This document shows positions 17,701-24,780 of a stretch of 64,000 nucleotides of DNA, in pieces (the first letter of the stretch is position 1; the number at the start of each line of letters is the position of its first letter). Origin of the DNA: Chitinophaga rupis (GTDB taxonomy: Bacteria > Bacteroidota > Bacteroidia > Chitinophagales > Chitinophagaceae); NCBI RefSeq assembly GCF_900109685.1, contig NZ_FOBB01000001.1:310001-374000 (forward strand), written 5' to 3'. Under the pieces are notes generated by a model that saw only the letters and a program-made list of their open reading frames with translations, had not been told where the DNA came from and searched no databases. Made by a program: the position numbers and the translations under genes.

Positions 17701-17761
17701 TATCGCCGTGGATGCACCAGCCACCTGGATGCTGCAGTTTGGTTTGAATGCTACTTTTTAA
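14759..17761 (+). CDS. SusC/RagA-family TonB-linked outer-membrane transporter
   Basis: A 1000-residue outer-membrane transporter for oligosaccharides or other large nutrients, driven by TonB. Signal peptide about 1-24; carboxypeptidase-regulatory-like domain about 28-105 (IQGKVTDAKSGAPLPGV); SusC linker LEEVVVVGYGAQKKKDVTGA (about 111-130); plug with IYGSRGANGVILVTT (about 219-233); then a 22-strand barrel ending in aromatic NATF. There is no STN domain, so no anti-sigma signalling is expected. The SusD gene follows after 9 bases. A LacI-type operator over the promoter suggests sugar-responsive repression. The substrate is not deducible; no glycoside hydrolase sits in the same unit. Confidence 0.95.
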   Translation: MKNLLQTGGLLLLLLCHHLVIHAQNTTTIQGKVTDAKSGAPLPGVTVSVKGKSAGAQTDGQGSYKLQVPAGGTTLVFSFIGYLSQEQAINGRSSVDIQLAEDLKKLEEVVVVGYGAQKKKDVTGAIASINAKSIQEVSVTNPQQALQGRVAGIDVLINSNKPGDEPRVRVRGNRSITAGNDPLYIVDGIPYAGNLNDLNPSDIASMDVLKDASATAIYGSRGANGVILVTTQRGKSSSPVRVTYNADYGIIKALGESDMMDATQYTNMRREANRTIGKYNDNNPDSSDAAVFNATEYANIKRGVNTDWQKLLLSSGWQTSHNLGVSGGSEKTKYAASLGYFKQQGVFKLQSYERYNLHVNLDQEISKRVRAGISLLGTYSKRRGETYNGMSAALKMLPIADPYDANGNLIILPTGDSQQPNALLDYVPGNRVEDRNRFRLFTSLYGEVDIIDGLKYRLNVGPDIQQSNYGLFQGKNNTDLLIGGGDATAQKTNYTTLAYTVENLLTYNKVIHQKHNIGVTALYSVQRQREDSSNASVRGIPVEAQQFYNLDEAGNVTALGSQLGTWTILSYMGRINYGFDDRYLVTLTLRADGSSRFAPGKQWGYFPSVAVAWNMTNENFMKSVAWLDNLKLRASYGKIGNTGIPPYATQGSLLRSPYSYNNKGVLGYLPNQLRNPNLTWETTSSVNAGFDFSVFKGRVTGSVDWYRQKTSDLLLNKLLPISNGFGSVLVNVGETQNSGVEIALSTAIIQNPNGFNWNMDVNFFTNREKILSLGNGAKSDPGNAWFIGKPITVYYDYQKVGIWQTEAEAQVYQQHQGEIRLNDVNNDKKLDANDRVILGSQQPDWSGGMTQRFSWKGIDLSIVAFARIGGMVKSDFYQNYNTLFGRYNNLDVNYWTPSNPTNEFPRPNRNQERPNNYTSLSYFDGSFFKIRNIGVGYNLPEGLMKRWGMQALRVHADVKQPLIIAPYRQKYKGIDPEDVTTIAVDAPATWMLQFGLNATF

Positions 17762-17770
17762 TGTTAAAAA

Positions 17771-19405
17771 ATGAACGTTATGAATACTCGAAAAATATGC
17801 TGGTTAATAGCCCTGCTGGGTTTTGCGGCAGTAAGCTGTAATAAGATGCTGGAAGAAAAGCTGGTGTCTACTGTAAACGATGATTTCTATAATACGCCCA
17901 GTGGCTTTACCTCTGCTGTTAACGGCTCTTATGTAGCCATGCGCAGCTTTTACAGCACAGAAAGGGGCATGACGCTTTCTGTATTTGGTACAGATACCTA
18001 CACCAACGGCTCCGATGGTGATTTTAAATTTGCAAATCAATATACCTCCCAGCTGGACGGCCGTTATGCCCACCTGCGGGAATTATGGAATACCATTTAC
18101 CAAACCATTAATACCTGCAATGTGGTGATAGACCGGGCGGATAAGATCCCGAACCTGGATTCAGCGGTTAAAAAGAATGGGGTAGCCCAGGCACGCTTTT
18201 GCCGCGCGCATTATTACTTTATACTGGCGCAGATGTTTGGCGCCGTGCCTTTAAATCTGCATGAGAATACGGAGATTAAAACTGAAGCGCACCGTGATTC
18301 TGTAGGCAGTATTTATAATGCTATTATTGACGATCTGCTGTATGCAGAACAGAACCTGCCGGATGCGCCTTCTGAATGGGGCCGCGCCAGCAAACCGGCT
18401 GCAGAGCACCTGTTGGGCCGCGTATATTTAACCCGCGGGTATACCGCCTATAAACAGGCTACCGACTTTGACAATGCCGCTAAGTATGCGCAAATGGTGA
18501 TCAACAATTATGGCTTTGCACTGCTGCCGGATGTAGGACAGGTTTGGGCACAGGGAAAGGAAAATAACGCGGAAACCGTATGGGCTGTGCAATACACCAC
18601 AGATGCACTGTACAACTCCAGCGATAATAATGCCTGCCGCTTTTTCCTGATGCAGTATGATATACTGGCCGGTATGAAGCGCGATCTGGCCAATGGTACA
18701 CCCTGGAAGCGTTTTAAGCCTACAAAATTCCTGCTGGATACCCTCTACCAGGAACGTGTACACGATACCCGTTACGAAAAATTCTTTACTTCAGTATGGC
18801 GCGCCAACAACGCCACGGCCACGCTGAAAGTAGGCGATACCTCTGTATGGATGCCGGGTTATGATGTAACGGATGCTATGATCAAAAGCAAACCTTACCT
18901 GCTGGTGCCTCCCCGTAACTATACGCTGGTGCTATACCCATCCCTGAATAAGTTTGCAGATGCCATGCGCCCGGATAACCAGGCCTCCGGCGTAAGGCCC
19001 TTTATTGCCTTCCGCCTGGCGGAAGATTACCTGAATGCCGCAGAAGCGCTGACCATGAAAGGGGAAAAGGGAGCAGCCGTGCCCCTGGTGAACACCCTGC
19101 GTATGCGGGCCGCCAGGGTAGGTGCCACGCCGGAAGAAACTACGGCCCATAAAGACGCCATGAAAGTAACCGAAGCCCAAATAACCCTGGATTTCCTGCT
19201 GGATGAAAGAGACCGCGAAATGGTAGGCGAGCAAACCCGCTGGTTTGACCTGAAACGTACCGGCAAGCTGCTGGAAAGGGTAAAACTGCATAATCCGGAT
19301 GCCGCTAAGAATATACTGCCCAAACACCTGCTGCGGCCTATTCCGCAGGATCAGATAGACCGTGTGAGCAACCCGGGCGATTTTCCGCAGAACGACGGAT
19401 ACTGA
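17771..19405 (+). CDS. SusD/RagB-family nutrient-binding lipoprotein
   Basis: The 544-residue surface lipoprotein caps the SusC barrel and binds the substrate. The lipobox AAVSC places Cys at about residue 23. The N-terminal SusD-like part holds TPR-type helices (FCRAHYYFILAQMFGAVPL, about 138-156), and the C-terminal RagB/SusD domain ends with the usual FDLKRTGKLLERVKLHN, LLRPIPQDQIDR and NPGDFPQNDGY. Translation probably starts at MNVMNTRK; the second Met is three codons later. It is cotranscribed with susC (9-base gap), and the unit ends at a strong terminator. Confidence 0.95.
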   Translation: MNVMNTRKICWLIALLGFAAVSCNKMLEEKLVSTVNDDFYNTPSGFTSAVNGSYVAMRSFYSTERGMTLSVFGTDTYTNGSDGDFKFANQYTSQLDGRYAHLRELWNTIYQTINTCNVVIDRADKIPNLDSAVKKNGVAQARFCRAHYYFILAQMFGAVPLNLHENTEIKTEAHRDSVGSIYNAIIDDLLYAEQNLPDAPSEWGRASKPAAEHLLGRVYLTRGYTAYKQATDFDNAAKYAQMVINNYGFALLPDVGQVWAQGKENNAETVWAVQYTTDALYNSSDNNACRFFLMQYDILAGMKRDLANGTPWKRFKPTKFLLDTLYQERVHDTRYEKFFTSVWRANNATATLKVGDTSVWMPGYDVTDAMIKSKPYLLVPPRNYTLVLYPSLNKFADAMRPDNQASGVRPFIAFRLAEDYLNAAEALTMKGEKGAAVPLVNTLRMRAARVGATPEETTAHKDAMKVTEAQITLDFLLDERDREMVGEQTRWFDLKRTGKLLERVKLHNPDAAKNILPKHLLRPIPQDQIDRVSNPGDFPQNDGY

Positions 19406-19406
19406 G

Positions 19407-19434
19407 TTAATTACGAATTGTCAATTACGAATTG
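19407..19434 (+). repeat. Heptamer array TTAATTA/CGAATTG
   Basis: Period-7 words TTAATTA, CGAATTG, TCAATTA, CGAATTG begin right after the susD stop codon. Similar words in the opposite sense occur at 19555-19585 and 19692-19717. The same family flanks the gap at 55762-55892. Confidence 0.6.
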
Positions 19435-19449
19435 AGTTTCTTATAAATG

Positions 19450-19486
19450 GAAGTCCTGCATTTTAAATGCAGGACTTTATTTTTTA
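19450..19486 (+). terminator. Intrinsic terminator of the susC-susD unit
   Basis: The 13-bp arms AAGTCCTGCATTT and AAATGCAGGACTT are perfectly complementary, followed by TTATTTTTT. Confidence 0.92.
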
Positions 19487-19509
19487 CCTACGCTTCAATC
19501 CCATCGTAA

Positions 19510-19717
19510 TTATTCATAGTCATGATTATTTTCAATAGCATTCATAATGTCTTGCATTTCGTAATTAAACAATTCGTAATTCATTCATAGTTAACAATTT
19601 GCCATAGACGCAAATATTCATTCCGGGGCATTTCCTAATTAAGTTGTCAATGCTTACCTTTGCAGCCAAATTGAGCGGGGATACTCCCCACCATTCGTAA
19701 TTGAAAATTCATAATTA
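19510..19717 (+). repeat. Degenerate AATTCGTAATT word sequence before atpG
   Basis: The AT-rich stretch between the SusCD terminator and atpG repeats the words TCGTAAT, AATTCGT and ATTCATA many times in degenerate form. The clearest runs are at 19557-19590 and 19692-19716, the last reaching the atpG start. They are inverted relative to the array at 19407-19434. No gene is seen. Confidence 0.5.
19655..19662 (+). promoter_or_regulatory. Candidate -7 element of atpG
   Basis: TACCTTTG matches TAnnTTTG, 58 bases before the atpG ATG. No good -33 box is visible. Confidence 0.4.
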
Positions 19718-19720
19718 AAA

Positions 19721-20614
19721 ATGTCCGGACAGCTTAAAGAAGTTCGTAACCGCATAAAATCAGTACAATCCAGCCAGCAGATCACTAAGGCTATGAAAAT
19801 GGTAAGTGCCGCCAAATTAAGGCGTGCGCAGGATGCCATTTTACAGATGCGCCCGTACGCTGTTAAGCTCCAGGAGATCCTGCAGAACATTGTTTCCAGC
19901 ACAGAAGGCGATATTGATATGGCCCTGGCTAACCAACGTGCCGTGGAAAAAGTGCTGATCGTGGTAATTACTTCTGACCGCGGGCTGTGCGGCGCTTATA
20001 ACTCCAACCTTATTAAGCTGGCCAAACAGCTGATCCGCGAAAAATACGCGGAGCAATATGCCAAAGGCCAGGTGCAGATAATGCCCATTGGTAAAAAAGG
20101 CTGGGAACATTTTGTGAAGAATGGTTACAAGATCAATGACCAGTACTGGCACCTGTTTGCCGACCTGAATTTTGATCACGTAAAACAGGCCGCTGCCATT
20201 GCGCTGAACGGTTTTATCAAAGGCGAGTATGATGCCGTGGATATTGTGTACAGCCAGTTCCGCAATGCCGCTACCCAGGTATATGTAGCAGAACAATTCC
20301 TGCCCATTGCCAAAGTAGAGCATAAAGAAGGGAATGCTAAACAGAAGATCAAGGCCGATTATATTTTTGAACCCGAAAAAGAAACGCTGATCGCGGAGCT
20401 AATGCCCAAGATCTTAAACACGCAGTTCTTTAAAGCCATCCTGGATGCACACGCATCTGAACATGGCGCACGTATGACAGCCATGGATAAAGCCACAGAA
20501 AATGCCAATGAGCTGCTGCGCGACCTGAAACTCTCCTACAACCGCGCCCGTCAGGCTGCCATCACTACAGAACTTACAGAAATTGTAAGTGGCGCCGCCG
20601 CTTTGGCAGGTTAA
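19721..20614 (+). CDS. atpG: ATP synthase F1 gamma subunit
   Basis: The 297-residue protein is the central rotor stalk of F1. The N-terminal helix LKEVRNRIKSVQSSQQITKAMKMVSAAKLRRAQ (residues about 4-36, given here by its key residues K-AMKMV-AAKLRRAQ) and the C-terminal helix (LSYNRARQAAITTELTEIV) are the two coiled-coil strands of the shaft. The middle Rossmann-like part contains SDRGLCGAYNSN. No other atp gene is adjacent: susD lies upstream and scpB downstream. The subunit is therefore encoded apart from any atp operon in this window. A terminator follows. Confidence 0.97.
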   Translation: MSGQLKEVRNRIKSVQSSQQITKAMKMVSAAKLRRAQDAILQMRPYAVKLQEILQNIVSSTEGDIDMALANQRAVEKVLIVVITSDRGLCGAYNSNLIKLAKQLIREKYAEQYAKGQVQIMPIGKKGWEHFVKNGYKINDQYWHLFADLNFDHVKQAAAIALNGFIKGEYDAVDIVYSQFRNAATQVYVAEQFLPIAKVEHKEGNAKQKIKADYIFEPEKETLIAELMPKILNTQFFKAILDAHASEHGARMTAMDKATENANELLRDLKLSYNRARQAAITTELTEIVSGAAALAG

Positions 20615-20667
20615 AAGTGAAGGTTATTCACAACAAATCAACATCAAAAAATTTCGATTTCTTACAT

Positions 20668-20708
20668 AACGTCAAAGACTGTAACTTTCGGTCTTTGACG
20701 TTTTTATT
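20668..20708 (+). terminator. Intrinsic terminator after atpG
   Basis: A perfect 12-bp stem, AACGTCAAAGAC (20668-20679) with GTCTTTGACGTT (20691-20702), followed by TTTTTATTT. Confidence 0.93.
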
Positions 20709-20766
20709 TACAGCACGCGCGGGTTTTAACCACCTGTGAGGCTGTAAGGTTGCAAACTAATTATCA

Positions 20767-21990
20767 ATGGAAATCTCTCAGATCATACCGCATGTTGAAT
20801 CACTGATCTTTGCTGCAGACAGGCCGCTGCCTATGCTGGAATTAGTGGATCTGCTCAATAATGCCTTAGCTTTTTTGGAAGACCGTGCTACTTTAGACCA
20901 GGTAGAAACTGCCGTGGAAGCTATCCGTGAAAAATACCTGTCTGAATTTTATGCATTTGAAGTGCGGGAAAGCGGCGGAGGTTACCAGTTCCTTACTAAA
21001 AAAGATTATTACCAGACGGTAGCGCAGCTGAACGGGGAAAAGTTCCTGAAACGCCTTTCCACTGCCGCGCTGGAAACCCTGGCCATTATTGCTTATAAGC
21101 AGCCTATTTCCAAAGGCGAAATAGAACATATCCGTGGGGTAAGCTCTGATTACTCTATTCAGAAACTGCTGGAAAAAGAGCTGATCGTGATCTCCGGCCG
21201 TAGTGAAGAGCTGCCCGGTAAGCCGCTGCTGTACAGCACTTCCAAGGCTTTTATGGATTACTTTGGATTAAACTCCCCTGCTGATCTGCCCAAGCTGCGT
21301 GAAGTATTTGATGAAGAAACCATGATACAGCCTACCCTTATTACCGACGAAGCATTTACAGATAATAACGCTGTGCTGATGGTGTCCGAAAATGGTGAGC
21401 TGCTGGAAGATGCATTTATTCCAACCGTAAACATCATAGACGAAGCGGCCCACACCGATACCGGAACGGAAGTGCCGCCGGTAGATACAGAAGCAGAAAT
21501 GGATACGGATGAGGAAGCCAATGCTGATAACGAACCGGTTGCTGATACGGAAAATAATATGGCTGATGATGAAGCAGCAACTCCTGATATAGAAGCTATT
21601 GGCCCCGGTCCTGGCGATGATGAGGTAGAAGATGAGGAAGAAGATGATCTGCATGAGGATCTGGGGGATGATGAGGATTTTGAGGATGAAGAGGACGAGG
21701 ATGAAGATGATGAAGATGACGAAGAGGAGGAAGAGGAGGAGGATGAAGATGATGAAGATGATTTCGACGATGATGATGAAGAGGAAGACGAAGAGGATGA
21801 AGACGAGGACGAGGATGAAGATGACGAAGAAGATGAAGAGGATGAGGAGGAGGAAGATGATGACGACGAGGATGGAGAGGAAGAGGACTTTGAAGAAGAT
21901 GAAGAAGATGAAGACGAAGATTTTGACGACGATGAGGATGAGGACGAAGAAGACGATGATGAAGAAGACGATAACGACAATAAAAGATAA
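20767..21990 (+). CDS. scpB: Segregation and condensation protein ScpB with long acidic tail
   Basis: ScpB is the winged-helix dimer subunit of the SMC-ScpAB condensin. Residues about 1-170 form the ScpB domain: IPHVESLIFAADRPLPMLEL, then FLKRLSTAALETLAIIAYKQPISKGE, listed as segments, and IEHIRGVSSDYSIQKLLEKELI. Typical ScpB proteins are about 180-220 residues; this one has 407. From about residue 185 the chain becomes low-complexity, and from about 278 to 405 it is almost only D and E. The coding strand there is nearly pure purine plus T. ScpA is not in the window. A terminator lies 6 bases after the stop. Confidence 0.93.
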   Translation: MEISQIIPHVESLIFAADRPLPMLELVDLLNNALAFLEDRATLDQVETAVEAIREKYLSEFYAFEVRESGGGYQFLTKKDYYQTVAQLNGEKFLKRLSTAALETLAIIAYKQPISKGEIEHIRGVSSDYSIQKLLEKELIVISGRSEELPGKPLLYSTSKAFMDYFGLNSPADLPKLREVFDEETMIQPTLITDEAFTDNNAVLMVSENGELLEDAFIPTVNIIDEAAHTDTGTEVPPVDTEAEMDTDEEANADNEPVADTENNMADDEAATPDIEAIGPGPGDDEVEDEEEDDLHEDLGDDEDFEDEEDEDEDDEDDEEEEEEEDEDDEDDFDDDDEEEDEEDEDEDEDEDDEEDEEDEEEEDDDDEDGEEEDFEEDEEDEDEDFDDDEDEDEEDDDEEDDNDNKR

Positions 21991-21995
21991 CATAA

Positions 21996-22032
21996 AGAAG
22001 TCCTGCCGGTTGGCGGGACTTCTGCTTTTTAT
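21996..22032 (+). terminator. Intrinsic terminator after scpB
   Basis: AGAAGTCCTGCC pairs with GGCGGGACTTCT (one G-T pair) around GGTT, followed by GCTTTTT. It may also serve the convergent PNP gene. Confidence 0.9.
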
Positions 22033-22046
22033 AGGCGAAAGAAAGG

Positions 22047-22871
22047 TTAACTAATCCGCTTCACTACCTCCGCAAAAATGCTGCTCAGCTTTTCATCAGC
22101 CTTGCCCGCAACAGCAATGATCTCCTCAATAGAAACAGGATGCAGGTTATCCGGATCACATTCATCCGTGATCACGGAAACAGCAGCACAGGGCAGCTGT
22201 AATTGATTGGCAACAATCACCTCCGGCACGGTGCTCATACCCACCATATCCGCCCCGATCATTCGCAAAAAACGATATTCTGCACGGGTTTCCAGGTTAG
22301 GCCCCATTACGGAAACATATACACCTTTGTGCAGGGTACATCCTTTATCCGCAGCAGCCTGTAACAACAGCTGCCCCAGGTTCTTATCATATGGGCTGCT
22401 CATATCCGGGAAGCGCGTGCCGAAAGCCGGGGAATTTAATCCGCGCAAAGGGCTTTCCGGCTGCAGGTTAATATGATCATCCAGCAGCACCAGGTCGCCT
22501 TTTTTGAAGGCAGGATTCATACCACCGGCCGCGTTGCTAAGCAGCAGGTGTTGTATGCCCAATGCTTTCATTACGCGTATGGGAAACGTGATCTGCTGCA
22601 TGGTATATCCCTCATAGTAATGAAACCGCCCCTGCATGGCTATTACCGGCACGGCTCCTATGCGGCCGAAGATCAGCTGTCCTTTATGTGATTCCACGGT
22701 AGATTCCGGGAAGTGGGGTATTTCGTGATAAGGAATGCTTTTTTCAACCTGTATATGCTGCACCAGCTCTCCCAGCCCGGTACCCAGCACAATACCTGCT
22801 TTAGCCTGGTGATAGTTGAACTTTTGTAAATAAGCTGCCGTGTCATTGATCTGTTGTAAAAGTGTTTGCAT
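22047..22871 (-). CDS. Purine nucleoside phosphorylase (PNP/MTAP family)
   Basis: The enzyme cleaves purine nucleosides with phosphate to base and (deoxy)ribose-1-phosphate in the cytoplasm. The ATG at 22871 (MQTLLQQINDTAAY) gives 274 residues. A longer frame from 22940 would add a hydrophobic 23-residue stretch not found in the family. Trimeric-PNP motifs are GIVLGTGLGEL (phosphate site), MQGRFHYYEGY, LLLSNAAGGMNPAFKKGDLVLLDDHINL (by key residues), VYVSVMGPNLETRAEYR, IGADMVGMSTVPEVIVA and ITDECD. It is convergent with scpB and divergent from the DUF1080 gene. Confidence 0.95.
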   Translation of the reverse strand: MQTLLQQINDTAAYLQKFNYHQAKAGIVLGTGLGELVQHIQVEKSIPYHEIPHFPESTVESHKGQLIFGRIGAVPVIAMQGRFHYYEGYTMQQITFPIRVMKALGIQHLLLSNAAGGMNPAFKKGDLVLLDDHINLQPESPLRGLNSPAFGTRFPDMSSPYDKNLGQLLLQAAADKGCTLHKGVYVSVMGPNLETRAEYRFLRMIGADMVGMSTVPEVIVANQLQLPCAAVSVITDECDPDNLHPVSIEEIIAVAGKADEKLSSIFAEVVKRIS

Positions 22872-22943
22872 GGCACAAAGAAAAAGTAAAATCAGGAAGG
22901 AAAAAACGGGAAAGCAGGTTTGCTGCCGGAGCAGAGGCAATAT

Positions 22944-23001
22944 TTTGCGCGCAAATTATTTAGCCCGGAGCGGGTTTATCCGGCAAATAATCGCGCAAAT
23001 T
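22944..23001. repeat. Imperfect inverted repeat upstream of PNP
   Basis: TTTGCGCG...ATTATTT (22944-22961) is mirrored by AAATAAT...CGCGCAAA (22985-23000), with a 3-base bulge. The roughly 22-base loop contains a CCCG/CGGG mini-hairpin. It lies in the divergent PNP/DUF1080 gap, 73 bases before the PNP start, where an operator or leader hairpin could act. Confidence 0.45.
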
Positions 23002-23033
23002 TTAACAGTAATTAACACTCTTTTTATGCAATT

Positions 23034-23053
23034 TTACGCAAACGGTTGCATAA
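23034..23053. promoter_or_regulatory. LacI-type operator, distal site of the tandem DUF1080 gene
   Basis: TTACGCAAACGGTTGCATAA is a palindrome around a central CG, matching the operator before susC (14633) and the one at 28872. It lies about 200 bases before the DUF1080 start. A weaker related site (TTTCAATCGGCTGTAA) lies at 23078-23093. Confidence 0.6.
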
Positions 23054-23132
23054 GCCATTTTACAGAACAGGTAAGCATTTCAATCGGCTGTAACAACAGC
23101 CCGGTCTGATAAGTTTTCCGTTCATCACAATT

Positions 23133-23152
23133 TCATGCAATCGGTTGTGTAT
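23133..23152. promoter_or_regulatory. LacI-type operator, proximal site of the tandem DUF1080 gene
   Basis: TCATGCAATCGGTTGTGTAT: the left half is perfect and the right half has changed bases. Its TTG (23145-23147) could serve as the -33 element for TAAATTGG (23170-23177), a -7-like sequence about 22 bases on. A repressor here would block the promoter. Confidence 0.55.
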
Positions 23153-23252
23153 TTTCTCCCCAAATTTTATAAATTGGGTTCAGAATCAGCATGTAGAGGA
23201 ACTAATCAGACACCGCACTTTGCGGCACCTGCTAAAACTATAAATACACGGG

Positions 23253-24629
23253 ATGAAAAAATTACTAATACTATGCAGCAGTGCACTGCTGTTACACGGC
23301 GTAGTAAGCGCCGGTCCGGGCGACAAGAAAGGACAATGGCAATCACTTTTTAACGGCAAGGACCTGAAGGGGTGGAAACAACTGGGGGGTAAAGCTCAAT
23401 ACAGCGCAACAGACAACGAAATCATCGGGACAACTGTATTAGAAACACCAAACTCTTTCCTGGCTACAGAAAAAGAATACGGCAATTTTATACTGGAACT
23501 GGAATTTAAGCTGGACAAGGAATTTAACTCCGGCATTCAGTTCCGCAGCCAAAGCCGGCAGGACTACCAGAACGGCCGCGTGTTTGGTTACCAGATGGAG
23601 ATAGACCCCTCAGACAGGAAATGGAGCGGAGGTATTTATGAGGAAGGACGCCGCGGCTGGCAATATCCCATGGAGCTTAATCCGGCCGGACAAAACGCCT
23701 TTAAGAAAAACGACTGGAATAAATACCGTATAGAATGCAGGGGCGCTGAAATACGCACCTGGGTAAATGGCGTACCTACTGCTCATTTGGTGGATACGGC
23801 CCTGCCCAAAGGGTTCATTGCACTGCAGGTACATAGCATTGGCAAAAAAGCCGACGATGCAGGTAAGAACATCCGCTGGCGTAATATCCGCATCATAGAA
23901 GATCCGGCTAATAACCAGTACTCACCGTATGATCAGATCTATGTCGTAGATAATATCCCGAACGATCTTTCCGCCCAGCAGAAAAAGAATGGTTTTCAGC
24001 TGTTATGGGATGGCAAAACCAGCAAAGGCTGGAGAGGCGCATATAAAAAAGAGTTTCCAACTGCCGGCTGGACACTGAATGACGGCACCATCACCATTCA
24101 CCAGTCTAACGGGAACGAAATGGGCTCCGGTGGCGATATTGTAACCGATAAGGAATACGGCGCTTTTGAGCTGGAATTTGAGTTTAAGCTAACAGAAGGC
24201 GCCAACAGCGGCCTGAAATATTTTGTGAAAGAGTCATATAAAACAGATGGAAAGTCAGCTATTGGGCTGGAATACCAGGTGCTGGATGATGAAAAACATC
24301 CCGATGCCAAGCTGGGGCGTGATGGGGACCGTACCCTGTCGTCCCTGTATGACCTGATGCCTCGAAAACAGATAAAACAAGCGTTGAAACCGATTGGAGA
24401 ATGGAATAAAGGGCGTATTATTGTGTTTCGAAATAACCATGTGGAACATTGGCTAAACGGCTTCAAAGTGCTGGAGTATGAACGTGGGTCACAGGCTTTC
24501 AAAGACTTAGTAGCCATCAGCAAATATAAAAACTGGGAAAATTTCGGCTTATGGCCGGAAGGTCACCTTCTCTTACAGGATCATGGTAATGAGGTTTCCT
24601 TCCGCAGCTTGCGTATAAAAACATTATAA
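23253..24629 (+). CDS. Tandem-domain DUF1080 protein (3-keto-disaccharide hydrolase family)
   Basis: The 458-residue protein has a signal peptide (about 1-21) and two DUF1080 domains. The first (about 27-215) opens with SLFNGKDLKGWKQLGG and ends RWRNIRIIEDP. The second (about 235-457) opens with FQLLWDGKTSKGWRGAY and ends SFRSLRIKTL. The second half resembles the separate 239-residue DUF1080 protein at 55893 (shared GDIVTD.EYG.FELEFE, QVLDD.KHPD and W..F.LW..GH..LQDHG patterns). It probably acts in the periplasm or on the surface on keto-glycosides. It carries two or three LacI-type sites upstream and shares that control with susC and the Gfo/Idh gene at 27501. Confidence 0.92.
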   Translation: MKKLLILCSSALLLHGVVSAGPGDKKGQWQSLFNGKDLKGWKQLGGKAQYSATDNEIIGTTVLETPNSFLATEKEYGNFILELEFKLDKEFNSGIQFRSQSRQDYQNGRVFGYQMEIDPSDRKWSGGIYEEGRRGWQYPMELNPAGQNAFKKNDWNKYRIECRGAEIRTWVNGVPTAHLVDTALPKGFIALQVHSIGKKADDAGKNIRWRNIRIIEDPANNQYSPYDQIYVVDNIPNDLSAQQKKNGFQLLWDGKTSKGWRGAYKKEFPTAGWTLNDGTITIHQSNGNEMGSGGDIVTDKEYGAFELEFEFKLTEGANSGLKYFVKESYKTDGKSAIGLEYQVLDDEKHPDAKLGRDGDRTLSSLYDLMPRKQIKQALKPIGEWNKGRIIVFRNNHVEHWLNGFKVLEYERGSQAFKDLVAISKYKNWENFGLWPEGHLLLQDHGNEVSFRSLRIKTL

Positions 24630-24730
24630 CCGGTGCAGCGGTCTTAGTATAGTGGTAATCGATTAAGTGCGTTTGCAGATCATGCTACACCGTCATTAAA
24701 AAGTTTTCATTGTTCACTGTTCTATATAAA

Positions 24731-24762
24731 ACATTCCGATTCTTCGGAGTGTTTTTTTATTT
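24731..24762 (+). terminator. Intrinsic terminator after tandem DUF1080 gene
   Basis: ACATTCCGA pairs with TCGGAGTGT (one G-T pair) around a short loop, followed by TTTTTTTATTTTT. Confidence 0.85.
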
Positions 24763-24780
24763 TTAGTCAAACCCACTTCA

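Noticed and set aside
21258..21993. Long minus-strand frames rich in Ser or Ile/Phe opposite scpB
   Set aside because: They are antisense shadows of the Asp/Glu codon tract; composition is explained fully by the ScpB tail.
24640..24705. tRNA-like stretch (GCGGTCTTAGTATAGTGGTAAT at its start)
   Set aside because: It looks like a tRNA acceptor and D-arm, but there is no T-arm GTTCGA-type sequence, no matching 3' acceptor strand and no clear anticodon stem.
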